Assembly (NCBI GenBank): GCA_022843485.1
Contig: JALHNM010000001.1
Location: 1-64,000, forward strand
DNA: 64,000 nt
Source: Fimbriimonadaceae bacterium
GTDB taxonomy: Bacteria > Armatimonadota > Fimbriimonadia > Fimbriimonadales > Fimbriimonadaceae
Direction: 5' to 3'
Both the position numbers and the translations under genes were made by a program. Positions within the stretch are counted from its first letter, which is position 1. Each line of letters begins with the position of its first letter. The notes under the pieces are model-generated. The model was not told where the DNA came from and ran no database searches. It worked only from the letters and a program-made list of their open reading frames with translations. Below are positions 8,950 through 17,046 of this stretch, piece after piece.

Positions 8950-10043
8950 GGCACGTCCGGCCGGGCACCTTCGTCCGCAAGGACATGCCCGCCGGCTTGC
9001 GGCGGTTCAGCCCGACCGAGGCGATCGAACGGGTCGACCAGATCGACCTCGAGGCGCTCCAAGCGGCGGGCAAGACGCTGCTGCTCCTCGACGTCGACCA
9101 CACCCTCCTCCCGTGGCGGAGCGAGGAGATCCCCGGAGCGGTCCGGGAGTGGGTCGAGCGGGCCAAGGCGCTCGGGTTCCGCCTATGCATCCTCAGCAAC
9201 ACGAACAACGTCGCCCGGCTCGAGGGCCTTTGCCGCTCGTTGGGCGTCGAGTTCGTCCGTGCCAAGAACAAGCCGAGTCGTCAGATGTTCCGGCTCGCCC
9301 TGGCGAAGTTCGGCGTCCCACCGGAGGAGGCAGTGATGATCGGCGACCAACTCTTCACCGACGTCCTTGGCGCGAACCGATCCGGGATCGACGCGATCTG
9401 GGTGAGGCCAATGGCGGGGCGCGAGTTCTTCGCGACGACCCTCATCAGTCGGAACCTCGAGCGGGTGATGGCCGTGCTCCTCTACCGCTACTTCGAGCAC
9501 CCGGGCGAACGGGCGGTCGAGGCCGGGGAGCAAGGGCTGTACTCCCAGCGCACCGTCAACCAGTTCGGCAGGTTCGTGGCCGTCGGGGTGAGTTCATCCC
9601 TCATCGACGTCGGGCTGCTGTTCCTCCTGATGTTCGGCTATCAGGTGGACGGCCAGCCCCTCGCCGTGGCGTTAGGCTCTCACCTCGTCACGACCTACCC
9701 CGACCTGTTCGCCTTCGCTAAGGGCCGGGTGAGCGACGCCGCCATTCCGATCCTCAAGGTGCCCGTGACACTGGTCGCGATCCTCAACGGGTTCTACTGG
9801 AACCGCCGCTGGACCTTTGAAGTGAAGGACGCGGTCACCCGGTCGCGCCAGATGCGCCGTTACTTCGTGGTGGCCCTGACCGCCATGGTCGTCAACGCGG
9901 CGGTGACGACCATGTTCAACACCGTGATCCCGGGTCACCCCAAGCTCAGCCTCGGCATCGCCTCCGTGATCGCGATCGTGGTCGCGGGCGTGTACAACTT
10001 CCTTCTCCAACGCCACTGGACGTTCCGGCAGGAGTCGCAGTGA
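8946..10043 (+). CDS. YqeG-type HAD phosphatase fused to a GtrA-like membrane domain
   Basis: One 365-residue frame carries two domains. Residues 1-185 are a YqeG/HAD-IIIA phosphatase with DVDHT (D49/D51), LSNTNN, a conserved Lys in KNKPS and GDQLFTD. Residues from about 205 to the end are a GtrA-like domain with four hydrophobic helices and the typical aromatic/basic signatures NRRWTFE and QRHWTF. The HAD part should face the cytoplasm; GtrA domains are associated with polyprenyl-linked sugar handling. GTG 8946 overlaps the mltG stop as GTGA; ATG 8985 is a later alternative. The gene lies directly before aroE, as yqeG does near aroE in Bacillus. The fusion itself looks unusual. Confidence 0.87.
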   Translation: MRHVRPGTFVRKDMPAGLRRFSPTEAIERVDQIDLEALQAAGKTLLLLDVDHTLLPWRSEEIPGAVREWVERAKALGFRLCILSNTNNVARLEGLCRSLGVEFVRAKNKPSRQMFRLALAKFGVPPEEAVMIGDQLFTDVLGANRSGIDAIWVRPMAGREFFATTLISRNLERVMAVLLYRYFEHPGERAVEAGEQGLYSQRTVNQFGRFVAVGVSSSLIDVGLLFLLMFGYQVDGQPLAVALGSHLVTTYPDLFAFAKGRVSDAAIPILKVPVTLVAILNGFYWNRRWTFEVKDAVTRSRQMRRYFVVALTAMVVNAAVTTMFNTVIPGHPKLSLGIASVIAIVVAGVYNFLLQRHWTFRQESQ

Positions 10044-10849
10044 CCCCCGCCCCGGACTGGGAAGAGGCCCAACCCGGGGATTTCGCCGTTATCGGCGACC
10101 CAGTGGCCCACTCGCTCTCGCCGCGGATGCACTCGGCCGCCTTTGTCACGCTCGGGTTGGACTGGGTCTACCGGGCCGTGCGGGTGGCTGCCGAGGACCT
10201 CTTGCCCGCACTCGAACACCTGGCGGCCTTGGGCTACCGGGGCCTGAACGTGACCGTGCCGCTCAAGGAACTCGCCTTCTCGGCCTCGACCGGGGGGGAC
10301 GCTCGCATGGGCGCGGTGAACACGCTCCGCCTGGCGGGCCCCGCCCAAGCCCCCGAGTCCACGAACACCGACGCCCCGGGGTTCCTCGAGACGCTCCGTG
10401 ACGCCGGGGTCGGGCCGTGCCGGGTCCTGATGCTCGGGGCCGGGGGCTCGGCCCGCGCGCTCGTCGTGGCGATGGCCGACGAGGGCTACCGCGTCCACGT
10501 CTGGAACCGGACCCCGGAGCGGGCGGCCGCCCTCGTCTCGGCGGCGGGGGTCGCGGCAGAGGTCGTGGCCGAGCCGGACCCGAGCGACTGCGGACTCATC
10601 GTGAACGCCACCTCCGCCGGGCTGGACGGGGCCGCCCCTCCTTGCCAGTGGGACCGAGCGCCGAGCATGGCGCTGGCCTACGACCTGCTCTACGGCCCAA
10701 GCCCGACCCCCTTCCTTCGAGCCGCCGCCGACCACGGGCTCAGGGGGGTCGACGGCAAAGCGATGCTCGTCGCCCAGGGGGCCCTGTCCCTGAGGTTTTG
10801 GCTGGACGTAGAGGCCCCGCGAGAGGCTATGATGAGGGCGATCGCATGA
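10040..10849 (+). CDS. aroE: Shikimate dehydrogenase
   Basis: AroE reduces 3-dehydroshikimate with NADPH in aromatic amino acid synthesis. The 269-residue protein shows the substrate-binding SLSPRMH segment and the catalytic Lys76 in NVTVPLKE. Asp111 lies in TNTDAPGF, the dinucleotide-binding loop is GAGGSARA near residue 133, and NRTPERA is the NADP(H)-selective loop. NATSAGL and a C-terminal GKAMLVAQGA are also present. The start is GTG overlapping the upstream stop by 4 bases, and the 3' end overlaps tsaC by ATGA, so it sits in a tightly coupled operon. Confidence 0.95.
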   Translation: MTPAPDWEEAQPGDFAVIGDPVAHSLSPRMHSAAFVTLGLDWVYRAVRVAAEDLLPALEHLAALGYRGLNVTVPLKELAFSASTGGDARMGAVNTLRLAGPAQAPESTNTDAPGFLETLRDAGVGPCRVLMLGAGGSARALVVAMADEGYRVHVWNRTPERAAALVSAAGVAAEVVAEPDPSDCGLIVNATSAGLDGAAPPCQWDRAPSMALAYDLLYGPSPTPFLRAAADHGLRGVDGKAMLVAQGALSLRFWLDVEAPREAMMRAIA

Positions 10850-11772
10850 ACGTCGTCCCCCCGACCATCGAGAATGTCCGACGGGCCGCCGAAGCGATCC
10901 GGGCGGGTGGGGTCGTCGTCATGCCGACGGAGACTGTGTACGGTCTCGCCTGCGACGCCACCCAGGACGCGGCGGTGGCGCGGGTCTTCGAGATCAAGGG
11001 CCGGCCGGACGAGAACCCCCTCATCGTCCACATCGGCGGGCTCGACCAGCTCGAGCGGGTCGCGCTACGGTGGCCCCCGATCGTCGAGGAGCTCGCCCTT
11101 CGCTTCTGGCCCGGGCCGCTCACAATGGTCCTCCCCAAGCGCCCCGAAGTCCCCTACCGCACGACCGGCGGGCTGGACACGGTGGCCGTCCGAGTACCGG
11201 ACCACGACGTCGCCCTCGCCCTCATCGACGAGGCGGACCGACCCATCGCCGCCCCCAGCGCGAACCCGTTCGGCAACCTTTCGCCCACGAGCGCATGGGG
11301 CCTGGACGACGCGATCCGCACTCAGGTCGAACTCGTGCTCGACGGCGGCGACTGTGCGCTGGGGCTAGAGAGCACCGTCCTTGACCTCACCGGCGAGGAC
11401 CCCCAGATACTCCGCCTCGGGAGCGTCTCGAGGGGCGACATCCAGGCCGTGATCGGCCGCCCGCTCGGGATCGTGCCCCCGCCCGCTGTCCGCAAGTCCC
11501 CGGGCATGTACCGGCGCCACTACGCGCCGAAGGCCTCGCTGCGCCTCGTCGAGCGGCTCCGGCCGGGGCAGGCCGGGCTCACGTTCGAAGGCGCCGAGGG
11601 GCCGACCCAAGTCCTCATGCCCCGCGACCCCGTCGCCTACGCCGCGAACCTCTACTCGACGCTCAAGCGGCTGGACGACCAAGGAGTAGACGAAATCGCC
11701 GTGGTCGTCCCGCCCGAAGGGCTCGCTTGGGAAGCGATCCACGACCGCCTGAAGAAGGCGAGCGCACGATGA
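10846..11772 (+). CDS. Threonylcarbamoyl-AMP synthase, Sua5 type
   Basis: This enzyme makes threonylcarbamoyl-AMP from Thr, bicarbonate and ATP for tRNA t6A37. The 308-residue length and a C-terminal Sua5 domain following the YrdC domain put it in the Sua5 rather than the short TsaC class. Motifs are VVVMPTETVYGLAC, EIKGRPDENPLIVHI, WPGPLTMVL, IAAPSANPFGNLSPT and the STVLDL segment. The linker SPGMYRRHYAPKA bridges the two domains and is typical of Sua5. ATG 10846 overlaps aroE by 4 bases. Confidence 0.93.
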   Translation: MNVVPPTIENVRRAAEAIRAGGVVVMPTETVYGLACDATQDAAVARVFEIKGRPDENPLIVHIGGLDQLERVALRWPPIVEELALRFWPGPLTMVLPKRPEVPYRTTGGLDTVAVRVPDHDVALALIDEADRPIAAPSANPFGNLSPTSAWGLDDAIRTQVELVLDGGDCALGLESTVLDLTGEDPQILRLGSVSRGDIQAVIGRPLGIVPPPAVRKSPGMYRRHYAPKASLRLVERLRPGQAGLTFEGAEGPTQVLMPRDPVAYAANLYSTLKRLDDQGVDEIAVVVPPEGLAWEAIHDRLKKASAR

Positions 11773-12872
11773 AGCGGGCCATCGTGGTCGTCCTCGACGG
11801 CTGCGGGGCGGGCGCAGCTCCCGACCATGCCGACTACGGCGACGGACCCGGGGTCTCTACGGTCGCGAACGTCGTCGCCCGGTGCGGCCCGCTCGACGCC
11901 CCGAACCTGACCCGGACCGGCTTCCTGGCCGCCTGCGGGGTGGGCGAAGCCCCGGGCGCCCGCTACGGCCGTCTGCGGCCGTTGAGCCACGGTAAGGACT
12001 CGGTCACCGGGCACTGGGAGATGATGGGCGTCGTGCTCGACCGCCCCTTCCCGACCTACCCTGACGGCTTCCCGATCCCGCTCGTAAAGGCCTTCGAGCA
12101 GGCGATCGGTACCCAGACCCTGGGCAACTGCCCAGCGAGCGGGACCGAGATCATCGCCCGGCTCGGCGAGCTCCACATGGAGACCGGGTTCCCGATCCTC
12201 TACACGAGCGCGGACAGCGTGTTCCAACTCGCCTGCCACGAGTCGGTGGTGCCGATCGAGACGCTCTACGAGTGGTGCCGGATCGCGAGGGGCATGTGCG
12301 TGCCGCCGGACGACGTGCAGCGGGTCATCGCCCGTCCGTTCGTCGGCGAACCGGGGGCGTTCAAGCGCACGGAACGACGGAAGGACTTCCCGGTCGAGCC
12401 CCCGCCGAACCTGGTGGATCGGGTCGGGGACGTCTTCGGGGTCGGGGTCGTGCCGGAGCTGTTCGGCGGTCGGGGGTTCCGGCCGGTGCGCCGCACCCAG
12501 AGCAACGCCGCCCACGCCGAGATGCTCGACGAGGCCCTGGCCAGCGACGCCCGGTTCGTGTTCGCGAACTTCGAGGACTTCGACATGCTCTACGGCCACC
12601 GGAACGATCCCGCTGGGTTCGCCCGGTGCCTCGAGGAGTTCGACTCCTTGCTCGGGGGGCTGATCGCGCGCCTCGGGCCAGACGACCTCTTGGTGCTTAC
12701 CGCCGACCATGGGAACGACCCCACGGACGCCTCGACGGACCACTCGAGGGAGTACGTCCCTCTCGCTACGGTCGGGGGCGGAACCGTGACCGTCCCACTC
12801 GGCGACCTCGACGGCCTTTCGGTCGTGGGGCGGACCGTGGCCGAGCACCTCGGCCTAGCGTGGCCCGCCTAG
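11769..12872 (+). CDS. deoB: Phosphopentomutase DeoB
   Basis: DeoB interconverts ribose/deoxyribose 1- and 5-phosphates in nucleoside salvage. The 367-residue protein belongs to the alkaline phosphatase-like superfamily. VVLDGCGAGAAPD supplies the first metal ligand, DSVTGHWEMMG carries the phosphorylated Thr region, and FANFEDFDMLYGHR and TADHGNDPT provide the remaining metal ligands. ATG 11769 overlaps the Sua5 stop (ATGA). It is the last gene of the cluster; no obvious terminator hairpin follows before the convergent rpmF. Confidence 0.95.
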   Translation: MKRAIVVVLDGCGAGAAPDHADYGDGPGVSTVANVVARCGPLDAPNLTRTGFLAACGVGEAPGARYGRLRPLSHGKDSVTGHWEMMGVVLDRPFPTYPDGFPIPLVKAFEQAIGTQTLGNCPASGTEIIARLGELHMETGFPILYTSADSVFQLACHESVVPIETLYEWCRIARGMCVPPDDVQRVIARPFVGEPGAFKRTERRKDFPVEPPPNLVDRVGDVFGVGVVPELFGGRGFRPVRRTQSNAAHAEMLDEALASDARFVFANFEDFDMLYGHRNDPAGFARCLEEFDSLLGGLIARLGPDDLLVLTADHGNDPTDASTDHSREYVPLATVGGGTVTVPLGDLDGLSVVGRTVAEHLGLAWPA

Positions 12873-12944
12873 ACCGGGAGTCAACTGACGCGAAGCCACG
12901 CCGAAGCCACCGAGGATCTCACCTCCGTGCTCGGAGCGGGTCGA

Positions 12945-13127
12945 TCAGTCCTTGTAGCCAGGAAGCCGTCGGCCCTTGTAGTAGCCGTCGGGGCTGGCGC
13001 AGTGGAGCTTGGCGAACGGCTCGCCACGGACGTTCTTGGTCGCGGTGATCTCCGGAAGGTCGGTGGTGTAGTGCGTCCGTCGCTTCGCGGTGCGCTGGTG
13101 CGAGAACTTGCGTTTCGGGTTCGGCAT
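12945..13127 (-). CDS. rpmF: 50S ribosomal protein L32 (zinc-ligand-free form)
   Basis: The 60-residue basic protein starts [17 protein letters not shown], and the GYYKGRRL segment matches the bacterial L32 C-terminus. Canonical L32 binds zinc through four cysteines; here only one Cys remains (KLHCASPDGYYKG), so it is the C-minus form. It follows rpmG with stop and start overlapping in TAATG, so L33 and L32 are translationally coupled. Confidence 0.92.
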   Translation of the reverse strand: MPNPKRKFSHQRTAKRRTHYTTDLPEITATKNVRGEPFAKLHCASPDGYYKGRRLPGYKD

Positions 13128-13297
13128 TACTTCTTCTCCCGGTGCAGGGTGACCTTACGCAGGTTTGGGTTGTACTTGTTCAACTCCAGCTTCTCCTGCG
13201 TGTTCTGCTTGTTCTTGGTCGTGACCACGAAGTGCTTGCTGTCCTCCGTGCACACGAGGCGGATGATCTCCCGCTTTTCGCCCTTTTTCTTCGCCAT
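13127..13297 (-). CDS. rpmG: 50S ribosomal protein L33 (zinc-ligand-free form)
   Basis: The 56-residue protein [16 protein letters not shown]... contains [17 protein letters not shown], the core of L33. Of the four zinc cysteines of C-plus L33 only one is present, so this is a C-minus paralogue type. I chose ATG 13297; an upstream in-frame start would add 25 non-L33 residues. A TGCTATCCT extended -10-like element sits about 50 bases upstream on the minus strand. Confidence 0.94.
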   Translation of the reverse strand: MAKKKGEKREIIRLVCTEDSKHFVVTTKNKQNTQEKLELNKYNPNLRKVTLHREKK

Positions 13298-13450
13298 GGC
13301 CACACCCCACCGGCCGGGTCTCGGCCAGGTTCTCGGGACGCTCAGGATAGCACGAAGGGCCCGCGACGTCAAGGACCCACCGGGATCGACCGCCCCTTAG
13401 ATCGTCGGTCGATGGGAGGCGGGGCTGGAGTGACCGGTCGGGGCCTTGGG

Positions 13451-13533
13451 TGCCCGGTGTGGGACTCGAACCCACACGACCTTGCGGCCAACGGATTTTA
13501 AGTCCGCTGCGTCTACCGTTCCGCCAACCGGGC
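13451..13533 (-). tRNA. tRNA-Leu (anticodon TAA)
   Basis: On the minus strand GCCCGGT pairs with ACCGGGC. A long variable arm (GGCCGCAAGGTC region) marks a class II tRNA. The anticodon loop CTTAAAA gives TAA, and the T-arm core is GGTTCGAGTCC. The bases after the discriminator A read CCC, so the terminal CCA is not encoded, unlike the two other tRNA genes in this window. A CATACT -10-like element lies about 15 bases upstream. Confidence 0.95.
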
Positions 13534-13567
13534 GGGCGTCCCCCGCGAGTATGGCAGAGGCCCGCCT

Positions 13568-14491
13568 TCAGGCAGTGGAACGCTCTTGGCCCTCAGAGCG
13601 ATCAGCGTGGGTGACGCGGTTGCGGCCGGTCTCCTTCGACCGGTAGAGCGCGGTGTCGGCGAGACGGTAGGCGTCTTCCGGGCTAATCTGGGTCCCAACC
13701 GAGGTGACGATACCGAAGCTCGCCGTGATCGGGATCGCGCAGAGTGTGGCGTCCTGGACCGCGAGGCGGAGTCGCTCTGCCGTTTGGATCGAGGCGTCGG
13801 CGTCGGTCCGGGGCAGGACCACCGCGAACTCCTCGCCCCCGAGGCGGGCCACCCGGTCGATCGATCGGACCGAGTCCCGCAGGAGTTTGCCAAGGCCGAC
13901 GAGGGCCCGGTCGCCCTCCTGGTGGCCGTAGGTGTCGTTCAAGCTCTTGAAGCGGTCGATGTCGATCATGACCAGCGAGAACGGGTCGCCGCTTTCGGCC
14001 GAGTCGTCCATTGCCGTCTGTAGGGCCGCCTCGAACGCCCGCCGGTTCATCGCCCCGGTGAGCACGTCCGTTAGGGCAAGGCGCTCTTGGTCGGCGAACT
14101 TCTGCTGGTACTCCATCACCTTGATGACCAGGTTGGGCTCGACCGCGGCGCCCTGATCGGAGGTCGGGGCCGCGTCGCCCGCCACCACGGTGCGGGGGAC
14201 CAGGGCCAGGATCACGAAGGGCTGGCCTTCCGACACCGCCCCGGCCGCCGTCACGGCCGAGTAGTCGGGCGCGACTTCCTTGGGCAGCGGGCTGGTCAGG
14301 GGCTCGGAGGGCTCCGACGTCATGGCCGTCCATTCCTCGTGCCCGAAGACCGACGACGGGCTCGTCAGGAGGCCCATGAGCGGGCCCCCCGCGGCGGCCT
14401 TCGCCGCGAGGTTCAGGAAGATCAGGTCCCCGTCAGCGCTGTAGACGCCGAGGGGAACCGGGCAGGCTTCGAAGACGTCCTTCCACTCCAT
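13568..14491 (-). CDS. GGDEF diguanylate cyclase with N-terminal PAS-like sensor
   Basis: The protein makes cyclic di-GMP. Residues 1-100 look PAS-like (FEACPVPLGVYSADGDLIFLN). The GGDEF domain begins at LALTDVLTGAMNRRAFE, with DIDRFKSLNDTYGHQEGD and the active-site loop RLGGEEFAVVL near residue 216. A product-inhibition I-site RxxD (RSID) precedes GGEEF by five residues, so activity is probably feedback-limited. No transmembrane helix is seen, so it should be cytosolic. I chose ATG 14491 (307 residues); a TTG at 14599 would extend it by 36 residues of non-domain sequence. A TATATT -10-like element lies near 14620. Confidence 0.9.
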   Translation of the reverse strand: MEWKDVFEACPVPLGVYSADGDLIFLNLAAKAAAGGPLMGLLTSPSSVFGHEEWTAMTSEPSEPLTSPLPKEVAPDYSAVTAAGAVSEGQPFVILALVPRTVVAGDAAPTSDQGAAVEPNLVIKVMEYQQKFADQERLALTDVLTGAMNRRAFEAALQTAMDDSAESGDPFSLVMIDIDRFKSLNDTYGHQEGDRALVGLGKLLRDSVRSIDRVARLGGEEFAVVLPRTDADASIQTAERLRLAVQDATLCAIPITASFGIVTSVGTQISPEDAYRLADTALYRSKETGRNRVTHADRSEGQERSTA

Positions 14492-14614
14492 AAGTTCGTG
14501 AACTCTGATCCTGTGTCGGCCTCGTTTGGGCCCCTCTCCGTGCCTGGTTTCCGGCAGATATAGGGATTCTCGGCCGAAACGTCCGGATTGGTTAGCCAAT
14601 CCTAGGACATCCCA

Positions 14615-15463
14615 TCAATATAGGTGAATCTTCGTGAGGATTGACCGGACGGCATGGACAGACGCTGAGACGTCAACCATGGGGTCTCCAGGCCCTTCGA
14701 ACTCAACGTTCACCCAAACGTCCGTCGATTTTCCAGCCAGTTCTTGCAGAGCAGAGGCAATGTCTACAACTCCTTCGGTTATCGGACACCCCTCGAACCT
14801 GTGGCTCGCATCACTGACGAATCGGCCCCCTGGGTCGGAGCAAAAGTCCTTGACGTGGGCCATAGTCGCGAGGGGGGCGAGGGCGGTCACGGCGTCCGTA
14901 GGATCCTCGTCCACGAGCAGGAAGTTCCCCGTGTCCGGGTTCGCACCGAGAGCGTCGTGCCCGCAACGGTCGCGAACTTCGGCGATGATCGCGGCGACCT
15001 GAGCGCTCCTCCCAGCGAGCCGCCCATGGTTCTCGAGGCCGAGCCGCACCCCCCTCTCATGGGCGTAGTCCGAGGCCCGGGCGAGCCCGTCGACGATCCA
15101 GGCTCGGCACTCGTCATAGCCGAGGCCTGGCCCGACGTCCCCCGCGAAGACCCGGACCACCCCCGCCCCGTAGAGCAGGGCTTGGTCGACCCCGAAGCGC
15201 ACGCGTTGGAGCTGGGCCTCCCGCTCGGCCGGGTCGGGCTTGGCGAAGTTGTTCGATACGCTATAGACCCCGCACGCCAGCCCGGTCTCGGCCAGTGCCT
15301 CACGGATCAGGTCTAGTTCGCTGGCGGGGTCCTTCGAGAAGAAGTCGAGCAGCTCGACCCCCTCCGCCCCGATGGCGGCGGCCTCCCGGACGAAGCCCAC
15401 GTGGTCGAGCCTGCCCTCATGGACGGCCCGCACGTAGGAGTACATGCTGACGCCGAGCTTCAT
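14615..15463 (-). CDS. TIM-barrel sugar phosphate isomerase/epimerase-like protein
   Basis: The 282-residue protein has the AP-endonuclease-2 / xylose-isomerase-like barrel: KLGVSMYSY at strand 1, AEGVELLDFF, GVVRVFAGD, LGLENHGR (metal-binding Glu), NPDTGNFLL, MAHVKDF (His) and NVEFEG (late Glu). These are the usual metal and catalytic positions, so it probably isomerises or epimerises a sugar or inositol derivative. The specific substrate is not deducible. Its ATG overlaps the nuoN stop (ATGA), so it is translated with nuoN, an odd partner for a sugar enzyme. Confidence 0.83.
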   Translation of the reverse strand: MKLGVSMYSYVRAVHEGRLDHVGFVREAAAIGAEGVELLDFFSKDPASELDLIREALAETGLACGVYSVSNNFAKPDPAEREAQLQRVRFGVDQALLYGAGVVRVFAGDVGPGLGYDECRAWIVDGLARASDYAHERGVRLGLENHGRLAGRSAQVAAIIAEVRDRCGHDALGANPDTGNFLLVDEDPTDAVTALAPLATMAHVKDFCSDPGGRFVSDASHRFEGCPITEGVVDIASALQELAGKSTDVWVNVEFEGPGDPMVDVSASVHAVRSILTKIHLY

Positions 15464-16962
15464 CGTTGGGCGACGGTGCGTTCGGCCACCGGCTGCCGTC
15501 CGTCCTCGGCGGGGGCCATGAACTTGAGCACGTTCTCGGCGCCGAGGCTGATCCCGAAGATCGCGAGGGCACAGAGGAGGACGGCCAGGTTCAGCCCCGC
15601 CTGGGGTCGACCGGACTCGTTCTTCACCGCCCCTTCCTCCTGGACGAACACCGCCTGGATGATCCCCAGATAGTAGTAGGCGCTCACGACGGAGGTGACG
15701 GCGAGGACGAGGGCAAGTGGAAGGAGCCCCGCTGCGAGGGCGTCGTTGAAGATGAACATCTTCCCGAAGAACCCGACCGTGGGCGGCACCCCGATGAGGC
15801 TGGCGACGAACAGAATGAGACAGCCGGCCGCGAACGGGGCCCGGTGCCAGAGGCCGTGGAGGTCTTGGAACCGGGTGCCCTCCTTGCCGTCCCGAGCCGC
15901 GAGCGACACGACGGCGAAGGCCCCCATCGTCATAACCCCGTACCCCGTGATGAAGAAGAGCGTGCTCGCCAGGCTCACCTTCTCGGGGGCCTGGACGTGG
16001 GCGAGCACCGCGACGAGCATGTAGCCCCCGTTGGCCACGCTCGAGTACCCGAGGGTGCGCTTGACGTCCTTCTGGACGAGGGCCGCGAAGTTACCGACGA
16101 CCATCGAGAGGATCGCCACCCAGAACATGATCGGGAACCAGTACGAGACGAGCGGGGCGCCCGCGGCGAGGACCCGGATCAGCGCCCCTATGGCCGCGAT
16201 CTTGGAGGTCGAGGCCATGAAGGCCGTCACGTTCGTCGGCGCGCCCTGGTAGACGTCGGGGGTCCATTGGTGGAACGGGACGAGCGCCGACTTGAAGCAC
16301 AGCCCGACGAGCAGCAGCCCGAACCCGAACAGGGCCATGAGCACGAAGTGGGGCTGGTCGCTGGCGACCGCGATCGAGACGGCGTCGATCCGGAGCGAGC
16401 CCGTCGGCCCGTAGAGGTAGGCGATTCCCATCAGCACGAAGGCGGTCCCGAACGCTCCAAGGAGGAAGTACTTCATCGCGCTCTCCTCCGAGCGCAGTTC
16501 CTGCCGGCACATCCCGGTGAGGCAGTAGAGGGCGATCCCAAGGACCTCGAGCCCGAGGAAGAACATGAGCAGGTTCTCTGTCGTGACCATGATCATGCCC
16601 CCCGCCGAGGCCCAGAGCGCGAGTTGGTAGAACTCGGCGAAGGCGATCCGCTTCTCGCGAAGGTAGGGCTCGCTGAACAGGAAGGCAACGAAGCAGACTG
16701 TGATGAGGAGCAATTGGAGGACGAGCCCGAGGTAGTCCCGCACGACCATCCCGCCGAAACTCGACCCGAACGGCATCGAGAACTGGGGCACCACGCTGAG
16801 CCCAGCGAGGAACAGGCCGACCAGGCTGACCGCGACGATCGTGTTGTTGTTCCGGTTGGGCCGGAACATCTCGATGAGCAGGGCCACGATGCCGGTGACC
16901 ATGACGATACTGACCGGGGCGATCGCCCACCAGTCGATTGTCGGGATCGGTTGGTAGCTCAT
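15460..16962 (-). CDS. nuoN: NADH-quinone oxidoreductase subunit N
   Basis: This is a 500-residue antiporter-like subunit of complex I with about 14 membrane helices. Diagnostic stretches are the family's conserved Glu helix region (FFLGLEVLGIALYCL), the broken-helix Lys region (CFKSALVPFHQWTPDVYQGAP) and KDVKRTLGYSSVANGGYML. It should couple quinone reduction to proton pumping. I chose ATG 16962 with GGGAAG upstream. No other nuo gene is within the window: the upstream minus-strand neighbour is a glucoamylase, so this nuoN is detached from any nuo operon in view. Confidence 0.94.
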   Translation of the reverse strand: MSYQPIPTIDWWAIAPVSIVMVTGIVALLIEMFRPNRNNNTIVAVSLVGLFLAGLSVVPQFSMPFGSSFGGMVVRDYLGLVLQLLLITVCFVAFLFSEPYLREKRIAFAEFYQLALWASAGGMIMVTTENLLMFFLGLEVLGIALYCLTGMCRQELRSEESAMKYFLLGAFGTAFVLMGIAYLYGPTGSLRIDAVSIAVASDQPHFVLMALFGFGLLLVGLCFKSALVPFHQWTPDVYQGAPTNVTAFMASTSKIAAIGALIRVLAAGAPLVSYWFPIMFWVAILSMVVGNFAALVQKDVKRTLGYSSVANGGYMLVAVLAHVQAPEKVSLASTLFFITGYGVMTMGAFAVVSLAARDGKEGTRFQDLHGLWHRAPFAAGCLILFVASLIGVPPTVGFFGKMFIFNDALAAGLLPLALVLAVTSVVSAYYYLGIIQAVFVQEEGAVKNESGRPQAGLNLAVLLCALAIFGISLGAENVLKFMAPAEDGRQPVAERTVAQR

Positions 16963-17046
16963 CGTGCGCTTCCCATCATGGCACGAACCTGGCCCCAGTC
17001 CCCGAACCCCGAGACCCGACACCCGATACCCGCCGCCCGACCCCCG

